Source: Paroceanicella profunda (GTDB taxonomy: Bacteria > Pseudomonadota > Alphaproteobacteria > Rhodobacterales > Rhodobacteraceae). Taken from it: a stretch of DNA of 64,000 nucleotides. The notes below the pieces were generated by a model. That model was not told where the DNA came from and searched no databases. It saw only the letters and a list, made by a program, of their open reading frames with translations. The first letter of the stretch is position 1. Each line of letters opens with the position of its first letter. The DNA lies in the NCBI RefSeq assembly GCF_005887635.2, contig NZ_CP040818.1, positions 1,263,501-1,327,500 of the forward strand, given 5' to 3'. Positions 16,974 to 26,038 of the stretch are shown here, piece after piece. The position numbers and the translations under genes are program-made.

Positions 16974-18575
16974 ATGACCCAGACCCGACGCAGCTTCCTG
17001 AAAACCGGCGCCGCCCTGATGGGGGCCCTGCCGTTCGCCCGCGCCCTTCCGGCCGCCGCCGCCACCGACACGCTGGTGGTGGTGAGCGGGCAGACGATCA
17101 ACTCCCTCGACCTGCACCGCACCGGCACCAACCGCGCCAGCTACCAGATCGCGGTGAACTGCTACGACCGGCTGGTGACCTTCGGCCAGAAGGAGGCCCC
17201 GGGCGGCGGGCTGAGCTATGACTACGCGAAGATCGAGCCGGAGCTGGCCGAGAACTGGACCATCTCGCAGGACGGGCTCACCCTCACCTTCACCCTGAAG
17301 GACGCCACCTTCCAGGACGGCTCGAAGGTCACCGCGCATGACGTGAAATGGTCCTTCGACCGGGCGGTGACCGTGGGCGGCTTCCCCACCACGCAGATGA
17401 AGGCCGGCGGGCTGGAGCGCCCGGACCAGTTCGAGGCGGTGGACGACAAGACCTTCGTGGTGAAGCTCGACAGGCCCTCCAAGCTGTCGCTGCCCGATCT
17501 CGCGGTGCCGGTGCCCTTCATCATCAACTCCGCGCTCGCGAAGAGCCACGCCACGGAGGCCGACCCCTGGGCGATGGAGTACCTGCACAAGAACACCATC
17601 GGCTCCGGCGCCTACAGCGTGAGCCGCTGGACCCCGGGCCAGCAGGTGGTCTACGAGCGCTTCGACGGCTGGGTGGGCGGCCCGGCGCCGAAGGTGAAGC
17701 GCATCATCGTGCGCGAGGTGCCCTCCGCCGCCACCCAGCGCGCGCTGGTGGAGCGCGGCGACGTTCAGGTGGCCTTCGACATCCCCGACAAGGACGCGGC
17801 GGAGCTGGCCGACAGCCTCACCGTGGTCTCCACCCCGATCGAGAACTGCATCCACGCCCTGTGCCTGAACACGAACTTCGCCCCCTTCACCGACCCCGAG
17901 GTGCGCAAGGCCATCGCCTGTGCTGTGCCCTACGAATCGATCTTCCAGGCGGCGGCCTACGAGCGCGGCGCGCCGCTCTGGGGCGGGCCGGCCGAGATCA
18001 CCGACACCGCCTGGCCGCGCAAGTCGCCCTATGACACCGACCTGGAGAAGGCGAAGGCCCACATGGCGGCCTCCGGCCATGCCGACGGGTTCGACGTCAC
18101 CCTCTCCATCTCCACCGACCTCGCCACCTGGATGGAGCCGGCGGCGCTGCTGATCCAGGAGGCCGTGGGCAAGATCGGCATCAACGCCACGGTTGAGAAG
18201 ATCCCCGGCGCGAACTGGCGCACCGCCTGCCTGGTGGAGAAGCGCCTTGCCATGCACCTGGAGAATTTCGGCGGCTGGCTGAACACGCCGGACTACTACT
18301 TCTTCTGGGCCTACCAGAAGGGCCACCTGTTCAACTCCTCCAACTACTACAACGAGGAGGTGGAGCAGCTCACCAACGAGACGCTGCACATGGCCATGGA
18401 TGACCCGGAATACGCGCCCAAGATCGAGCGCATGTTCCGGATCGCCTTCGAGGACCTGCCGCGCATTCCGCTTTACCAGCCGGCGCTGAACGTGGCGATG
18501 AACGGCGCGGAGGGCTACGAGTTCTGGTTCCACCGCCAGCTCGACGTCCGCTCCCTCGGCGCGGCGGAAAGCTGA
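16974..18575 (+). CDS. Dipeptide-type ABC transporter, solute-binding protein (Tat leader)
   Basis: Family 5 extracellular solute-binding protein of 533 residues. The leader TRRSFLKTGAALMG is a clear twin-arginine signal, so it is exported folded, which is less common in this family. Core motifs are normal: LTFTLKDATFQDGSKVTAHDVKWSFDR and GSGAYSVSRWTPGQQV. It is first in an operon with two permeases, a double ATPase and allophanate hydrolase, divergent from the LysR gene. The ligand cannot be read from the sequence; a nitrogen-rich amide or peptide is a reasonable guess from context. Confidence 0.9.
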   Translation: MTQTRRSFLKTGAALMGALPFARALPAAAATDTLVVVSGQTINSLDLHRTGTNRASYQIAVNCYDRLVTFGQKEAPGGGLSYDYAKIEPELAENWTISQDGLTLTFTLKDATFQDGSKVTAHDVKWSFDRAVTVGGFPTTQMKAGGLERPDQFEAVDDKTFVVKLDRPSKLSLPDLAVPVPFIINSALAKSHATEADPWAMEYLHKNTIGSGAYSVSRWTPGQQVVYERFDGWVGGPAPKVKRIIVREVPSAATQRALVERGDVQVAFDIPDKDAAELADSLTVVSTPIENCIHALCLNTNFAPFTDPEVRKAIACAVPYESIFQAAAYERGAPLWGGPAEITDTAWPRKSPYDTDLEKAKAHMAASGHADGFDVTLSISTDLATWMEPAALLIQEAVGKIGINATVEKIPGANWRTACLVEKRLAMHLENFGGWLNTPDYYFFWAYQKGHLFNSSNYYNEEVEQLTNETLHMAMDDPEYAPKIERMFRIAFEDLPRIPLYQPALNVAMNGAEGYEFWFHRQLDVRSLGAAES

Positions 18576-18578
18576 GCC

Positions 18579-19604
18579 ATGGCGGGCCGCTGGAAAGCCG
18601 TGGGACTGCGCGTCGCCCAGTCGGTGCCGGTGGTGCTGGGGGTGGTGGTGATCTCCTTCCTGCTCACCCGCGCCCTGCCGGGAGACCCGGCGGTGCAGTT
18701 CGCCGGGGCGGCGGCCACGCCGGAATCGATCGAGCAGGTGCGCGTGGCGCTCGGGCTGGACAAGCCGCTGCTGCAGCAGTTCCTCATCTACTGCGGGCAG
18801 CTGCTGCAGGGGGACCTGGGCCAGTCCGTTTCCACCGGGCGGCCGGTGGCGGAGGAACTGGCCGCCCGGCTGCCGGCCTCGCTGGAGCTCACGCTCACCG
18901 CGCTCATCCTCTCCTGCGCCGTCGCCATCCCGCTGGGGGTGCTGGCGGCCACGCGGCCGGGAAGCTGGGTGGACCAGCTCTGCCGGCTGCTGGTGACGGC
19001 GGGGGTCTCGCTGCCCACCTTCTTCACCGGCATCGTGCTGATCTACGTGTTCTACTACCTGCTGGGCATCGCGCCCTCGCCGCTGGGCCGGCTGGACTTC
19101 GTCTATCTGGAGCCGGACCCGGTGACCGGGTTCTATCTGATCGACGCGGCCCTGATGGGGGATTGGGAAACCTGGTTCGGCGCGCTGAAACAGCTCGTGC
19201 TGCCCGCCATCACACTGGCGCTCTTCACCCTTGCCCCCCTTGCGCGGATGACCCGGGCGGCCATGCTCTCCGCCCTCTCGGCGGATTTCATCCGCACGGC
19301 GCGGGCGGCGGGCCTGAGCCGGGGCAAGGTGCTCTACGGCTACGCCTTCCGCAACGCGCTGCTGCCGGTGGTGACCACGCTGGGCATGGTATTCTCCTTC
19401 GTGCTGGGCGCCAACGTGCTGGTGGAGAAGGTCTTCGCCTGGCCGGGCATCGGCTCCTACGCGGTGGAGGCGCTGGTGGTCTCCGACTATGCCGCCGTGC
19501 AGGGCTTCGTGCTGTCGATGGCGCTGCTCTTCGTCGCCCTCAACCTGGTGATCGACCTCGCCTATTCGGTGATCGACCCGCGCTTCGGAACGGAGGCGAA
19601 ATGA
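18579..19604 (+). CDS. Dipeptide-type ABC transporter permease (DppB-like)
   Basis: Inner-membrane permease of 341 residues with six predicted helices. It has the N-terminal helix and VISFLLTRALPGDPA segment typical of DppB/OppB, and an ATPase-docking EAA loop, here ADFIRTARAAGLSRGKVLYGYAFRNA in pattern. It begins 3 bases after the solute-binding protein gene and overlaps the next permease gene by four bases (ATGA). Confidence 0.92.
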   Translation: MAGRWKAVGLRVAQSVPVVLGVVVISFLLTRALPGDPAVQFAGAAATPESIEQVRVALGLDKPLLQQFLIYCGQLLQGDLGQSVSTGRPVAEELAARLPASLELTLTALILSCAVAIPLGVLAATRPGSWVDQLCRLLVTAGVSLPTFFTGIVLIYVFYYLLGIAPSPLGRLDFVYLEPDPVTGFYLIDAALMGDWETWFGALKQLVLPAITLALFTLAPLARMTRAAMLSALSADFIRTARAAGLSRGKVLYGYAFRNALLPVVTTLGMVFSFVLGANVLVEKVFAWPGIGSYAVEALVVSDYAAVQGFVLSMALLFVALNLVIDLAYSVIDPRFGTEAK

Positions 19605-20473
19605 CCGCCCCTGCCGAAACCCCCACCCGCTCCGGCACGCTGGTCCACGTGGCCTACGTGCTGCGCGAAAACCCGGTGACGGCGCTGTCCTTCGCGCTCT
19701 TCGCCTTCTTCCTCGGCTCGGCCCTGGTCGGGCCCATGCTGGTGCCCTACGACCCGCTGGCGACGGAAGCCGCCATCGCCCTGCAGGCGCCCTCCGCCGC
19801 GCACTGGTTCGGCACCGACAGTCTGGGGCGCGACGTGTTCTCCCGCGTGATCGTGGCAACAAGGCTCGACCTGGTGATCTCGGTGGCCGCGGTGGCGCTC
19901 TCCTTCGTCGTGGGCTCGGTGCTGGGCGCCGTGGCGGGCTATCGCGGCGGCTGGACCGACATCGTCCTCAACCGGGTGCTGGACACCATCATGGCCTTCC
20001 CGCTCTTCGTGCTGGCCATGGGCATCGTGGCGGCGCTGGGAAACTCGGTGGCGAACATCATCTACGCCACCGCCATCATCAACGTGCCCTTCTACGCAAG
20101 GCTGGTGCGGGCCGAGGTGAACATCCGCCGCGAGGCGGGTTTCACCCAGGCCGCGAAGCTTGCGGGGAATTCCGACGCCCGTGTGGTGGCCTTCCACATC
20201 TTCCCCAATGCCCTGCCGCCGATGATGGTGCAGGTCTCGCTCAACCTCGGCTGGGCCATCCTGAATGCCGCGGGGCTGAGCTTCATCGGGCTGGGCGTGC
20301 GCCCGCCCACGCCGGAATGGGGCATCATGGTGGCCGAGGGGGCGAACTTCATCGTCTCCGGGGAATGGTGGCTCGCGCTCTTCCCCGGCCTGTGGCTGAT
20401 GCTCGCCGTCTTCACCTTCAACCTGATGGGCGACGGTCTGCGCGACATCGTCGACCCCCGCCGGAGGACCTGA
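19601..20473 (+). CDS. Dipeptide-type ABC transporter permease (DppC-like)
   Basis: Second permease, 290 residues. The DppC-type N-terminal cytoplasmic segment and helix are followed by the HWFGTDSLGRDVFSRVI motif and an EAA loop (EAGFTQAAKLAGNSDARVV). The start at 19601 forms an ATGA overlap with the upstream permease stop; a longer in-frame opening upstream is antisense to nothing but lies within the previous gene and is rejected. It is followed one base later by the ATPase gene. Confidence 0.92.
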   Translation: MTAPAETPTRSGTLVHVAYVLRENPVTALSFALFAFFLGSALVGPMLVPYDPLATEAAIALQAPSAAHWFGTDSLGRDVFSRVIVATRLDLVISVAAVALSFVVGSVLGAVAGYRGGWTDIVLNRVLDTIMAFPLFVLAMGIVAALGNSVANIIYATAIINVPFYARLVRAEVNIRREAGFTQAAKLAGNSDARVVAFHIFPNALPPMMVQVSLNLGWAILNAAGLSFIGLGVRPPTPEWGIMVAEGANFIVSGEWWLALFPGLWLMLAVFTFNLMGDGLRDIVDPRRRT

Positions 20474-20474
20474 G

Positions 20475-22115
20475 ATGCTGTCGATCAAGGATCTGCAGGT
20501 CGCCTTCCGCACCCGCCGGGGCGAAGTGGAGGCGGTGAAGGGCATCAGCTTCGAGCTGGCGAAGGGCGAGCGGCTGGGGATCGTGGGCGAGAGCGGCTCC
20601 GGCAAGTCCGTCACCTCCTACGCGCTGATGCGCATTCTCGATGCGGGCGGCCGCATCAAGGCCGGCGAGGCGGTCTATTCCGGCATCGACCTGCGCCGGG
20701 CGTCGGAGCGGAGCATGAAGGCGCTGCGCGGCCGCGAGATCTCGATGATCTTCCAGAACCCGCGTGCCGCGCTGAACCCGATCCGCAAGGTGGGCCACCA
20801 GATCGAGGACGTGCTGCGCCAGCACGCCCGCGCCACCCGCGCCGACGCCCGCGCGAAGGCCATCGCCGCGCTGGAGGCGGTGAAGATCCGCGACGCGGAG
20901 GCCCGCTACGAGGCCTATCCGTTCGAGCTGTCGGGCGGCATGTGCCAGCGCGTGGTCATCGCCATCGCGCTCGCCTGCGACCCCAAGCTGCTCATCGCCG
21001 ACGAGCCGACCACCGGGCTCGACATCACCACCCAGAAGGCGGTGATGGACCTGGTGGGCGAGCTGGTGAGCGCCCGCGCCATGTCCTCCATCCTCATCAC
21101 CCATGACCTCGGTCTGGCCGCGGAATACTGTGACCGGATCGTGGTGATGAAGGACGGGCGGATCGTGGAGGAAGGCGCCCCGGCGGAGCTGTTCGTGCGC
21201 CCGGTCCACGCCTATACCCGCAAGCTGGTGGACGCCACGCCGCGCCCCGGCGCCAGCCTGCGCGCGCTGTTGCCGGAGGCCGAGCGCACGCCGCTGGCGC
21301 CCCGCACCGTCTCCGCCACGCCGCTGATGGAGGTGCGCGGCCTCACGAAGACCTATGCCGGGAAATCCGGCCCTGTGCATGCGGTGAAGGGCGTGGATTT
21401 CACCGTGCATGAGGGTGAGAGCGTGGGGCTGGTGGGCGAGAGCGGCTGCGGCAAGTCCACCACCTCGGCCATGCTGGTGCGGCTGCTCGACGCCACTTCC
21501 GGCGAGATCCGCTTTCGCGGGGCCGATCTGGCCGCGCTGCCCGCAGCCGGGTTCGCGAAGCACCCGTTGCGCGCGAAGATCCAGATGGTGTTCCAGGACG
21601 CGACCGACAGCCTCAACCCGCGCCATTCCGCCCGGCAGTCCATCGCCGAGCCGCTGAAGCGCATGACCGGGCTCTCCGGCGCCGCCCTCACCGCGCGGGT
21701 GGAGGAGCTCGCGCATCTGACCGGCCTGCCGCCGCACCTGCTCGACCGGTTTCCGCATCAGCTCTCCGGTGGGCAGAAGGCGCGCGTTGGCATTGCCCGG
21801 GCCATCGCGCCGGAGCCGGATTTCCTCATCCTCGACGAGCCCACGGCGGCGCTCGACGTCTCCATCCAGGCCGTGGTGCTGAACCTGCTCGCGGACCTGC
21901 GCGCCCGGCTGGGCATGTCCTACCTCTTCGTGAGCCATGACCTGAACGTGGTGCGCCTGCTCTGCGACCGGGTGATCGTGATGAAGGGGGGCGAGATCGT
22001 CGAACAGGGCCCCACCGAGCGGGTGATGACCGACCCCGCCTCCGACTACACGCGCACCCTGCTCTCCGCCGCGCCGAAGGCGCCGGCGCCGGCCTCCGTG
22101 TCTCCCGCAGCCTGA
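20475..22115 (+). CDS. Double ABC ATPase (DppD-DppF fusion type)
   Basis: One 546-residue chain with two nucleotide-binding domains. The first has Walker A GESGSGKS and signature LSGGMCQR, the second has Walker A GESGCGKS and signature LSGGQKAR; Walker B aspartates are in LLIADEPT and FLILDEPT. It can power the two permeases alone, replacing separate DppD and DppF. The first-domain C-terminus carries the oligopeptide-ATPase extension up to RPVHAYTRKLVDA. Confidence 0.93.
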   Translation: MLSIKDLQVAFRTRRGEVEAVKGISFELAKGERLGIVGESGSGKSVTSYALMRILDAGGRIKAGEAVYSGIDLRRASERSMKALRGREISMIFQNPRAALNPIRKVGHQIEDVLRQHARATRADARAKAIAALEAVKIRDAEARYEAYPFELSGGMCQRVVIAIALACDPKLLIADEPTTGLDITTQKAVMDLVGELVSARAMSSILITHDLGLAAEYCDRIVVMKDGRIVEEGAPAELFVRPVHAYTRKLVDATPRPGASLRALLPEAERTPLAPRTVSATPLMEVRGLTKTYAGKSGPVHAVKGVDFTVHEGESVGLVGESGCGKSTTSAMLVRLLDATSGEIRFRGADLAALPAAGFAKHPLRAKIQMVFQDATDSLNPRHSARQSIAEPLKRMTGLSGAALTARVEELAHLTGLPPHLLDRFPHQLSGGQKARVGIARAIAPEPDFLILDEPTAALDVSIQAVVLNLLADLRARLGMSYLFVSHDLNVVRLLCDRVIVMKGGEIVEQGPTERVMTDPASDYTRTLLSAAPKAPAPASVSPAA

Positions 22116-22141
22116 CCACGCAGCTTCAAGGACCCCCTCAG

Positions 22142-23944
22142 ATGCTCTCTGACCTTCCCTTCACCCTTTCCGCCCTGCGGGACGCCTATGCCGCCGGCAC
22201 CCGCCCCGAAGCCGTGATCGCGGAGGTCTTCGCCCGGCTCGACGCCGCCAACGACCCCGGCATCTTCCTGCATGCGGACCGCGAGGCGGCGCTGGCCGCC
22301 GCGCGGGCCCTCGGCGCGCCGGACGGCCGGCCGCTCTGGGGCATCCCCTTCGCGGTGAAGGACAATATCGACGTGGCCGGCATGCCCACCACCGCCGCCT
22401 GCCCGGAGTTCGCCTATGCGCCGGAGGCGGACGCCTTCGTGGTGGCCCGGCTGCGCGCCGCCGGCGCCATCGTCATCGGCAAGACCAATCTCGACCAGTT
22501 CGCCACCGGCCTCGTGGGCACCCGCACGCCCCACCCGGTGCCGCTGAACGCGCTAGACCCGGCCATCGTGCCCGGCGGCTCCTCCGGCGGGTCCGGCGTG
22601 GTGGTGGCGCGCGGCATCGTCGCCTTCTCGCTGGGCACCGACACGGCCGGCTCCGGCCGGGTTCCCGCGGCGTTGAACGGCATCGTGGGGCTGAAGCCCA
22701 CGCTCGGCGCGCTCTCGGCCTCCGGCATGGTGCCGGCCTGCCGCACGCTCGACACCATCTCGGTCTTCGCGCTCACCGTGGCGGACGCCTGGGCGGTGCA
22801 CTCCGTCGCCGCCGCGCCGGACCCGGAGGACGCGTACTCCCGCGCCTTCCCGGCGCAGCCGCTCTCCCCCGTGCCGCCGCGCCTGACCATCGCCGTGCCC
22901 GATGCCGCCAGCCTCCAGACCTTCGGCGACCGGGTGCAGGAGGCCGCCTTCCGCGCCACGCTCACCGAGCTGCGCACCCGGGGCGTGGAGATCCGCGAGA
23001 TCGACTTCACGCCCTTCTACGACGTGGCGGCCATGCTCTACGAGGGCGCCTGGGTGGCCGAGCGCACCGCCGCCGTGGGCGCCCGCCTCACCGAGGCGCC
23101 GGAGACGCTGCACCCGGTGACACGCTCCATCGTGGAGCAGGGCCTCGCCCTCACGGCGGTGGACGCCTTCCGCGGCATCTATCGCCTGGCGGAGCTGCGC
23201 CGGCACTGCACCGCCGCGATGGCGGGCATCGACCTGCTCTGCGTGCCCACCATCCCCTGTTTCGTCACCCGGGAGCAGGACGCGGCAGACCCGATCCTGC
23301 ACAACTCGCGTCTCGGCACCTACACCAACTTCGTGAACCTGCTGGACATGTGCGGCCTCGCGGTGCCCTGCGGAACGCGGGAGGACGGCCGGCCCGCCTC
23401 CGTCACCCTGCTGGGCCGCGCCGGGCAGGACGGGCTGCTGGCCGGCGTCGCCGGGCTGGTGGAGGCGGGCCCGCTGGGCGCCACCGGCTGGCACCGCCCG
23501 GCCGCGCCGGTGCCGGCGCCGGAGCCGGTGCCCGGCGAGGTCGCCGTGGCCGTCTGCGGCGCGCACATGTCCGGGCTGGGGCTGAACCACCAGATCGCCG
23601 AACGCGCCGGCCGCTTCCTGCGCGCCTGCCGCACGGCGCCGGAGTACCGGTTCTTCGCCCTGCCCGACGGGGTGCGCCCCGGCCTGGTGCGCGTGGGGCC
23701 GGAGACCGGCGCGGCCATCGCGGTGGAGGTCTGGGCGATGCCGATGGAGGCCTTCGGCTCCTTCGTGGCCGGCATCCCGGGCCCGCTCGGCATCGGCCGC
23801 GTGACGCTGGAGGACGGCAGCGCCGTGCCCGGCTTCCTGTGCGAGGAGATCGCCACCCGCGGCGCGGAGGACATCACCGCCCTGGGCGACTGGCGCAGCC
23901 ACCTCGCCCGCAAGGCCGGCGCGGGGCGCAAGGGCGCGGCCTGA
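22142..23944 (+). CDS. atzF: Allophanate hydrolase (AtzF type)
   Basis: Amidase-signature enzyme that hydrolyses allophanate to ammonia and CO2. The 600 residues match stand-alone AtzF length. The Ser-cisSer-Lys triad is visible: Lys73 (AVKDNID), Ser147 (PGGSSGGS) and Ser171 (DTAGSGR), with the spacing of the family. A C-terminal domain from about residue 460 (VAVCGAHMSGLGLNHQI) is the allophanate-hydrolase extension. No urea carboxylase or biuret/cyanuric-acid hydrolase gene is in the window, so the source of allophanate is open. It ends the LysR-side ABC operon, 26 bases after the ATPase gene. Confidence 0.9.
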   Translation: MLSDLPFTLSALRDAYAAGTRPEAVIAEVFARLDAANDPGIFLHADREAALAAARALGAPDGRPLWGIPFAVKDNIDVAGMPTTAACPEFAYAPEADAFVVARLRAAGAIVIGKTNLDQFATGLVGTRTPHPVPLNALDPAIVPGGSSGGSGVVVARGIVAFSLGTDTAGSGRVPAALNGIVGLKPTLGALSASGMVPACRTLDTISVFALTVADAWAVHSVAAAPDPEDAYSRAFPAQPLSPVPPRLTIAVPDAASLQTFGDRVQEAAFRATLTELRTRGVEIREIDFTPFYDVAAMLYEGAWVAERTAAVGARLTEAPETLHPVTRSIVEQGLALTAVDAFRGIYRLAELRRHCTAAMAGIDLLCVPTIPCFVTREQDAADPILHNSRLGTYTNFVNLLDMCGLAVPCGTREDGRPASVTLLGRAGQDGLLAGVAGLVEAGPLGATGWHRPAAPVPAPEPVPGEVAVAVCGAHMSGLGLNHQIAERAGRFLRACRTAPEYRFFALPDGVRPGLVRVGPETGAAIAVEVWAMPMEAFGSFVAGIPGPLGIGRVTLEDGSAVPGFLCEEIATRGAEDITALGDWRSHLARKAGAGRKGAA

Positions 23945-23993
23945 GCCAGGGCGCCGGATGAAGCTCTGCTCTGCGCCGCTCCCGCCCGTCGGC

Positions 23994-24992
23994 TCAGCCC
24001 GGCCGGGCTGCGGGCAGGCGCATGAGGCAGGCGGCGCGACTGCCGTGGCCCGTGTCGGCCAGAACCGGGCGCAGGGTGGCGCAGTCCGGGCCGCGCTCCG
24101 GGCAGCGGGTCACGAAGGGGCAGCCCTGCGGCGGGAGCGCCGGGCTCGGCAGGTCCCCCTCCAGCGCGAAGGGGGGCTTGGCGCGCTGCGCCGCCGGGTC
24201 CGGCAGGGGGATCGCGGCCAGCAGCGCCTCGGTATAGGGGTGCGTGGGATGGTCGAAGAGCGCGTCCGTCGGCCCCTCCTCGGCCACGGTGCCCAGATAC
24301 ATCACCACCACCCGGTCCGAGATGTGGCGCACCACCGAGAGGTCATGCGCGATGAACAGGTAGGACAGGCCCAGCTCCGCCTGCAGGCTCATCAGCAGGT
24401 TCACGATCTGGCTGCGGATGGAGACATCGAGCGCCGAGACCGGTTCGTCGCAGATGATCAGCTTCGGGTTCAGCGCCAGCGCCCGGGCGATGACCACGCG
24501 CTGGCGCTGGCCGCCGGAAAGCTCGTTGGGGTAGCGCTGTGCGTGGCCGGGCAGCAGGCCGACGAGGCCGAGCAGTTCCGCCACCCGGGCCGCGCGCTCC
24601 GCCTTCGGCCAGCCGGCGATCGCCAGCGGCTCGGCGATGCACCGGCCCACGGTGAGCTTGGGGTTCAGCGCCGAGACCGGGTCCTGGAAGATCACCTGCA
24701 TGTCGCGGCGCAGGGCGCGCTGGCGCGGGGCGTTCTGGGCCAGGATGTCCTCGCCCTCGAACAGGATGCGCCCGCCGGTGGCGCGCACCAGCCCGAGGAT
24801 GGCGTTGCCGGCGGTGGATTTTCCGCAGCCGCTCTCGCCCACCAGCGCCACCGTCTCGCCCGGGCCGATCTCCAGGCTCACGCCGTCCACCGCCTTCACC
24901 GCGCCGGTGCGCCGCCCGGTGAACCCGCCGGTGAGCGGGAAGTGCACGCGCAGGTTCTCCACGCGCAGCAGGGGGGCGGGCGCTCCGGTCAT
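23994..24992 (-). CDS. ABC transporter ATPase (OppF/DppF-like)
   Basis: 332-residue ATPase with Walker A GESGCGKS, signature LSGGQRQRV and Walker B LIICDEPVSALD. The C-terminal CPFVTRCPERGPDC is the cysteine motif of oligopeptide-ATPases, which may bind an iron-sulfur cluster. It is the last gene of the GntR-controlled operon, overlaps the upstream ATPase gene by four bases and ends 50 bases from the convergent allophanate hydrolase gene. Confidence 0.93.
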   Translation of the reverse strand: MTGAPAPLLRVENLRVHFPLTGGFTGRRTGAVKAVDGVSLEIGPGETVALVGESGCGKSTAGNAILGLVRATGGRILFEGEDILAQNAPRQRALRRDMQVIFQDPVSALNPKLTVGRCIAEPLAIAGWPKAERAARVAELLGLVGLLPGHAQRYPNELSGGQRQRVVIARALALNPKLIICDEPVSALDVSIRSQIVNLLMSLQAELGLSYLFIAHDLSVVRHISDRVVVMYLGTVAEEGPTDALFDHPTHPYTEALLAAIPLPDPAAQRAKPPFALEGDLPSPALPPQGCPFVTRCPERGPDCATLRPVLADTGHGSRAACLMRLPAARPG

Positions 24993-26038
24993 GTCATCTC
25001 TCCGATGCGGTCGAGGTGCAGGCAGGCGGCGGTGTGGCCGGGCTGGCCGGGGATGGGCACATGCGGCGGCACCTGCGCGCAGTCCTCCCGCGCCAGCGGG
25101 CAGCGGGAGCGGAAGCGGCAGCCCTCCGGCCAGTCCGCCACGTCCGGCACGCTGCCCTCGATGGAGCGCAGGTGCTCCTTGCGCGGGCCGGTGAGCCGCG
25201 GAATGGTGGAGAGCAGCAGCTTCGTGTAGGGGTGCGAGGGGCGGGAGAACAGCTCCTCCGCCGTGCCCGTCTCCACGATGCGGCCGCCGTACATCACGCA
25301 GACCCGGTCCGCGATGTCCGCCACCACGCCCATGTCATGGGTGATGATGAGGATGGCAGTGCCGAAATCCGCCCGCAGCCGCTTCATCAGCGCGAGGATC
25401 TGCGCCTGGATGGTGACGTCGAGCGCGGTGGTCGGTTCGTCGGCGATGAGCAGCTTCGGCTCGGAGATCAGCGCGCAGGCGATCATCACCCGCTGGCACA
25501 TGCCGCCCGACAGTTCCGCCGGGTATTGCCGGGCCCGCGCCGCCGGGTCCGGGATGCCGACGCGCGCCAGCATCTCCACCGCGCGGATCCGCGCCTGCGC
25601 GGGCCTGGCGCGGCCGTGGACGACCAGGCTCTCGGCCACCTGCTCGCCCACCCGCATCAGCGGGTTGAGCGAGGCCACCGGCTCCTGGAAGATCATCGAC
25701 AGGCTCTGCCCGCGGATGCGGCGCATGCGGCGCTCCGGGGCGGCGAGCAGCTCCTCGCCGTCCAGCCGCACCGCGCCGCCGGCGGCCCGGGCGGCGGCGG
25801 GCAGCAGGCCCATGACGGAGAGCGCGGTGAGGCTCTTGCCCGAGCCGCTCTCGCCCACCAGCGCCACCACCTCGCCCGGGGCGACGTCGAAGCTCACCCC
25901 GTCCACCACCGCGTTGCCGCCGATGCGGGTGACGAGGTCGCGCACGCTGAGCACGGGCCCGGCCGGGGTGGCGGGCGGGTGGGGGCCGGGCCGGTCCGTT
26001 TCGGGCGGGGCGGTTCCGGGCAGGTCGGGCTCAGGCAT
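24989..26038 (-). CDS. ABC transporter ATPase (OppD/DppD-like)
   Basis: 349-residue ATPase with Walker A GESGSGKS, signature LSGGMCQRV and Walker [13 protein letters not shown], and the cysteine-rich C-terminus [14 protein letters not shown]. The start at 26038 is chosen for its GGAGG site five bases upstream; it overlaps the gamma-glutamyltransferase-like gene by 8 bases. The first 35 residues are a proline-rich extension. It pairs with the next gene to energise the right-hand transporter. Confidence 0.9.
   Translation of the reverse strand: MPEPDLPGTAPPETDRPGPHPPATPAGPVLSVRDLVTRIGGNAVVDGVSFDVAPGEVVALVGESGSGKSLTALSVMGLLPAAARAAGGAVRLDGEELLAAPERRMRRIRGQSLSMIFQEPVASLNPLMRVGEQVAESLVVHGRARPAQARIRAVEMLARVGIPDPAARARQYPAELSGGMCQRVMIACALISEPKLLIADEPTTALDVTIQAQILALMKRLRADFGTAILIITHDMGVVADIADRVCVMYGGRIVETGTAEELFSRPSHPYTKLLLSTIPRLTGPRKEHLRSIEGSVPDVADWPEGCRFRSRCPLAREDCAQVPPHVPIPGQPGHTAACLHLDRIGEMT

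Noticed and set aside
15939..19862. A minus-strand open frame of over 1300 codons spanning the LysR gene and antisense to the transporter genes.
   Set aside because: Only the part from 16844 down encodes a recognisable protein; the rest is a shadow of the plus-strand genes, with His/Gly/Arg-rich composition expected from high-GC antisense frames.
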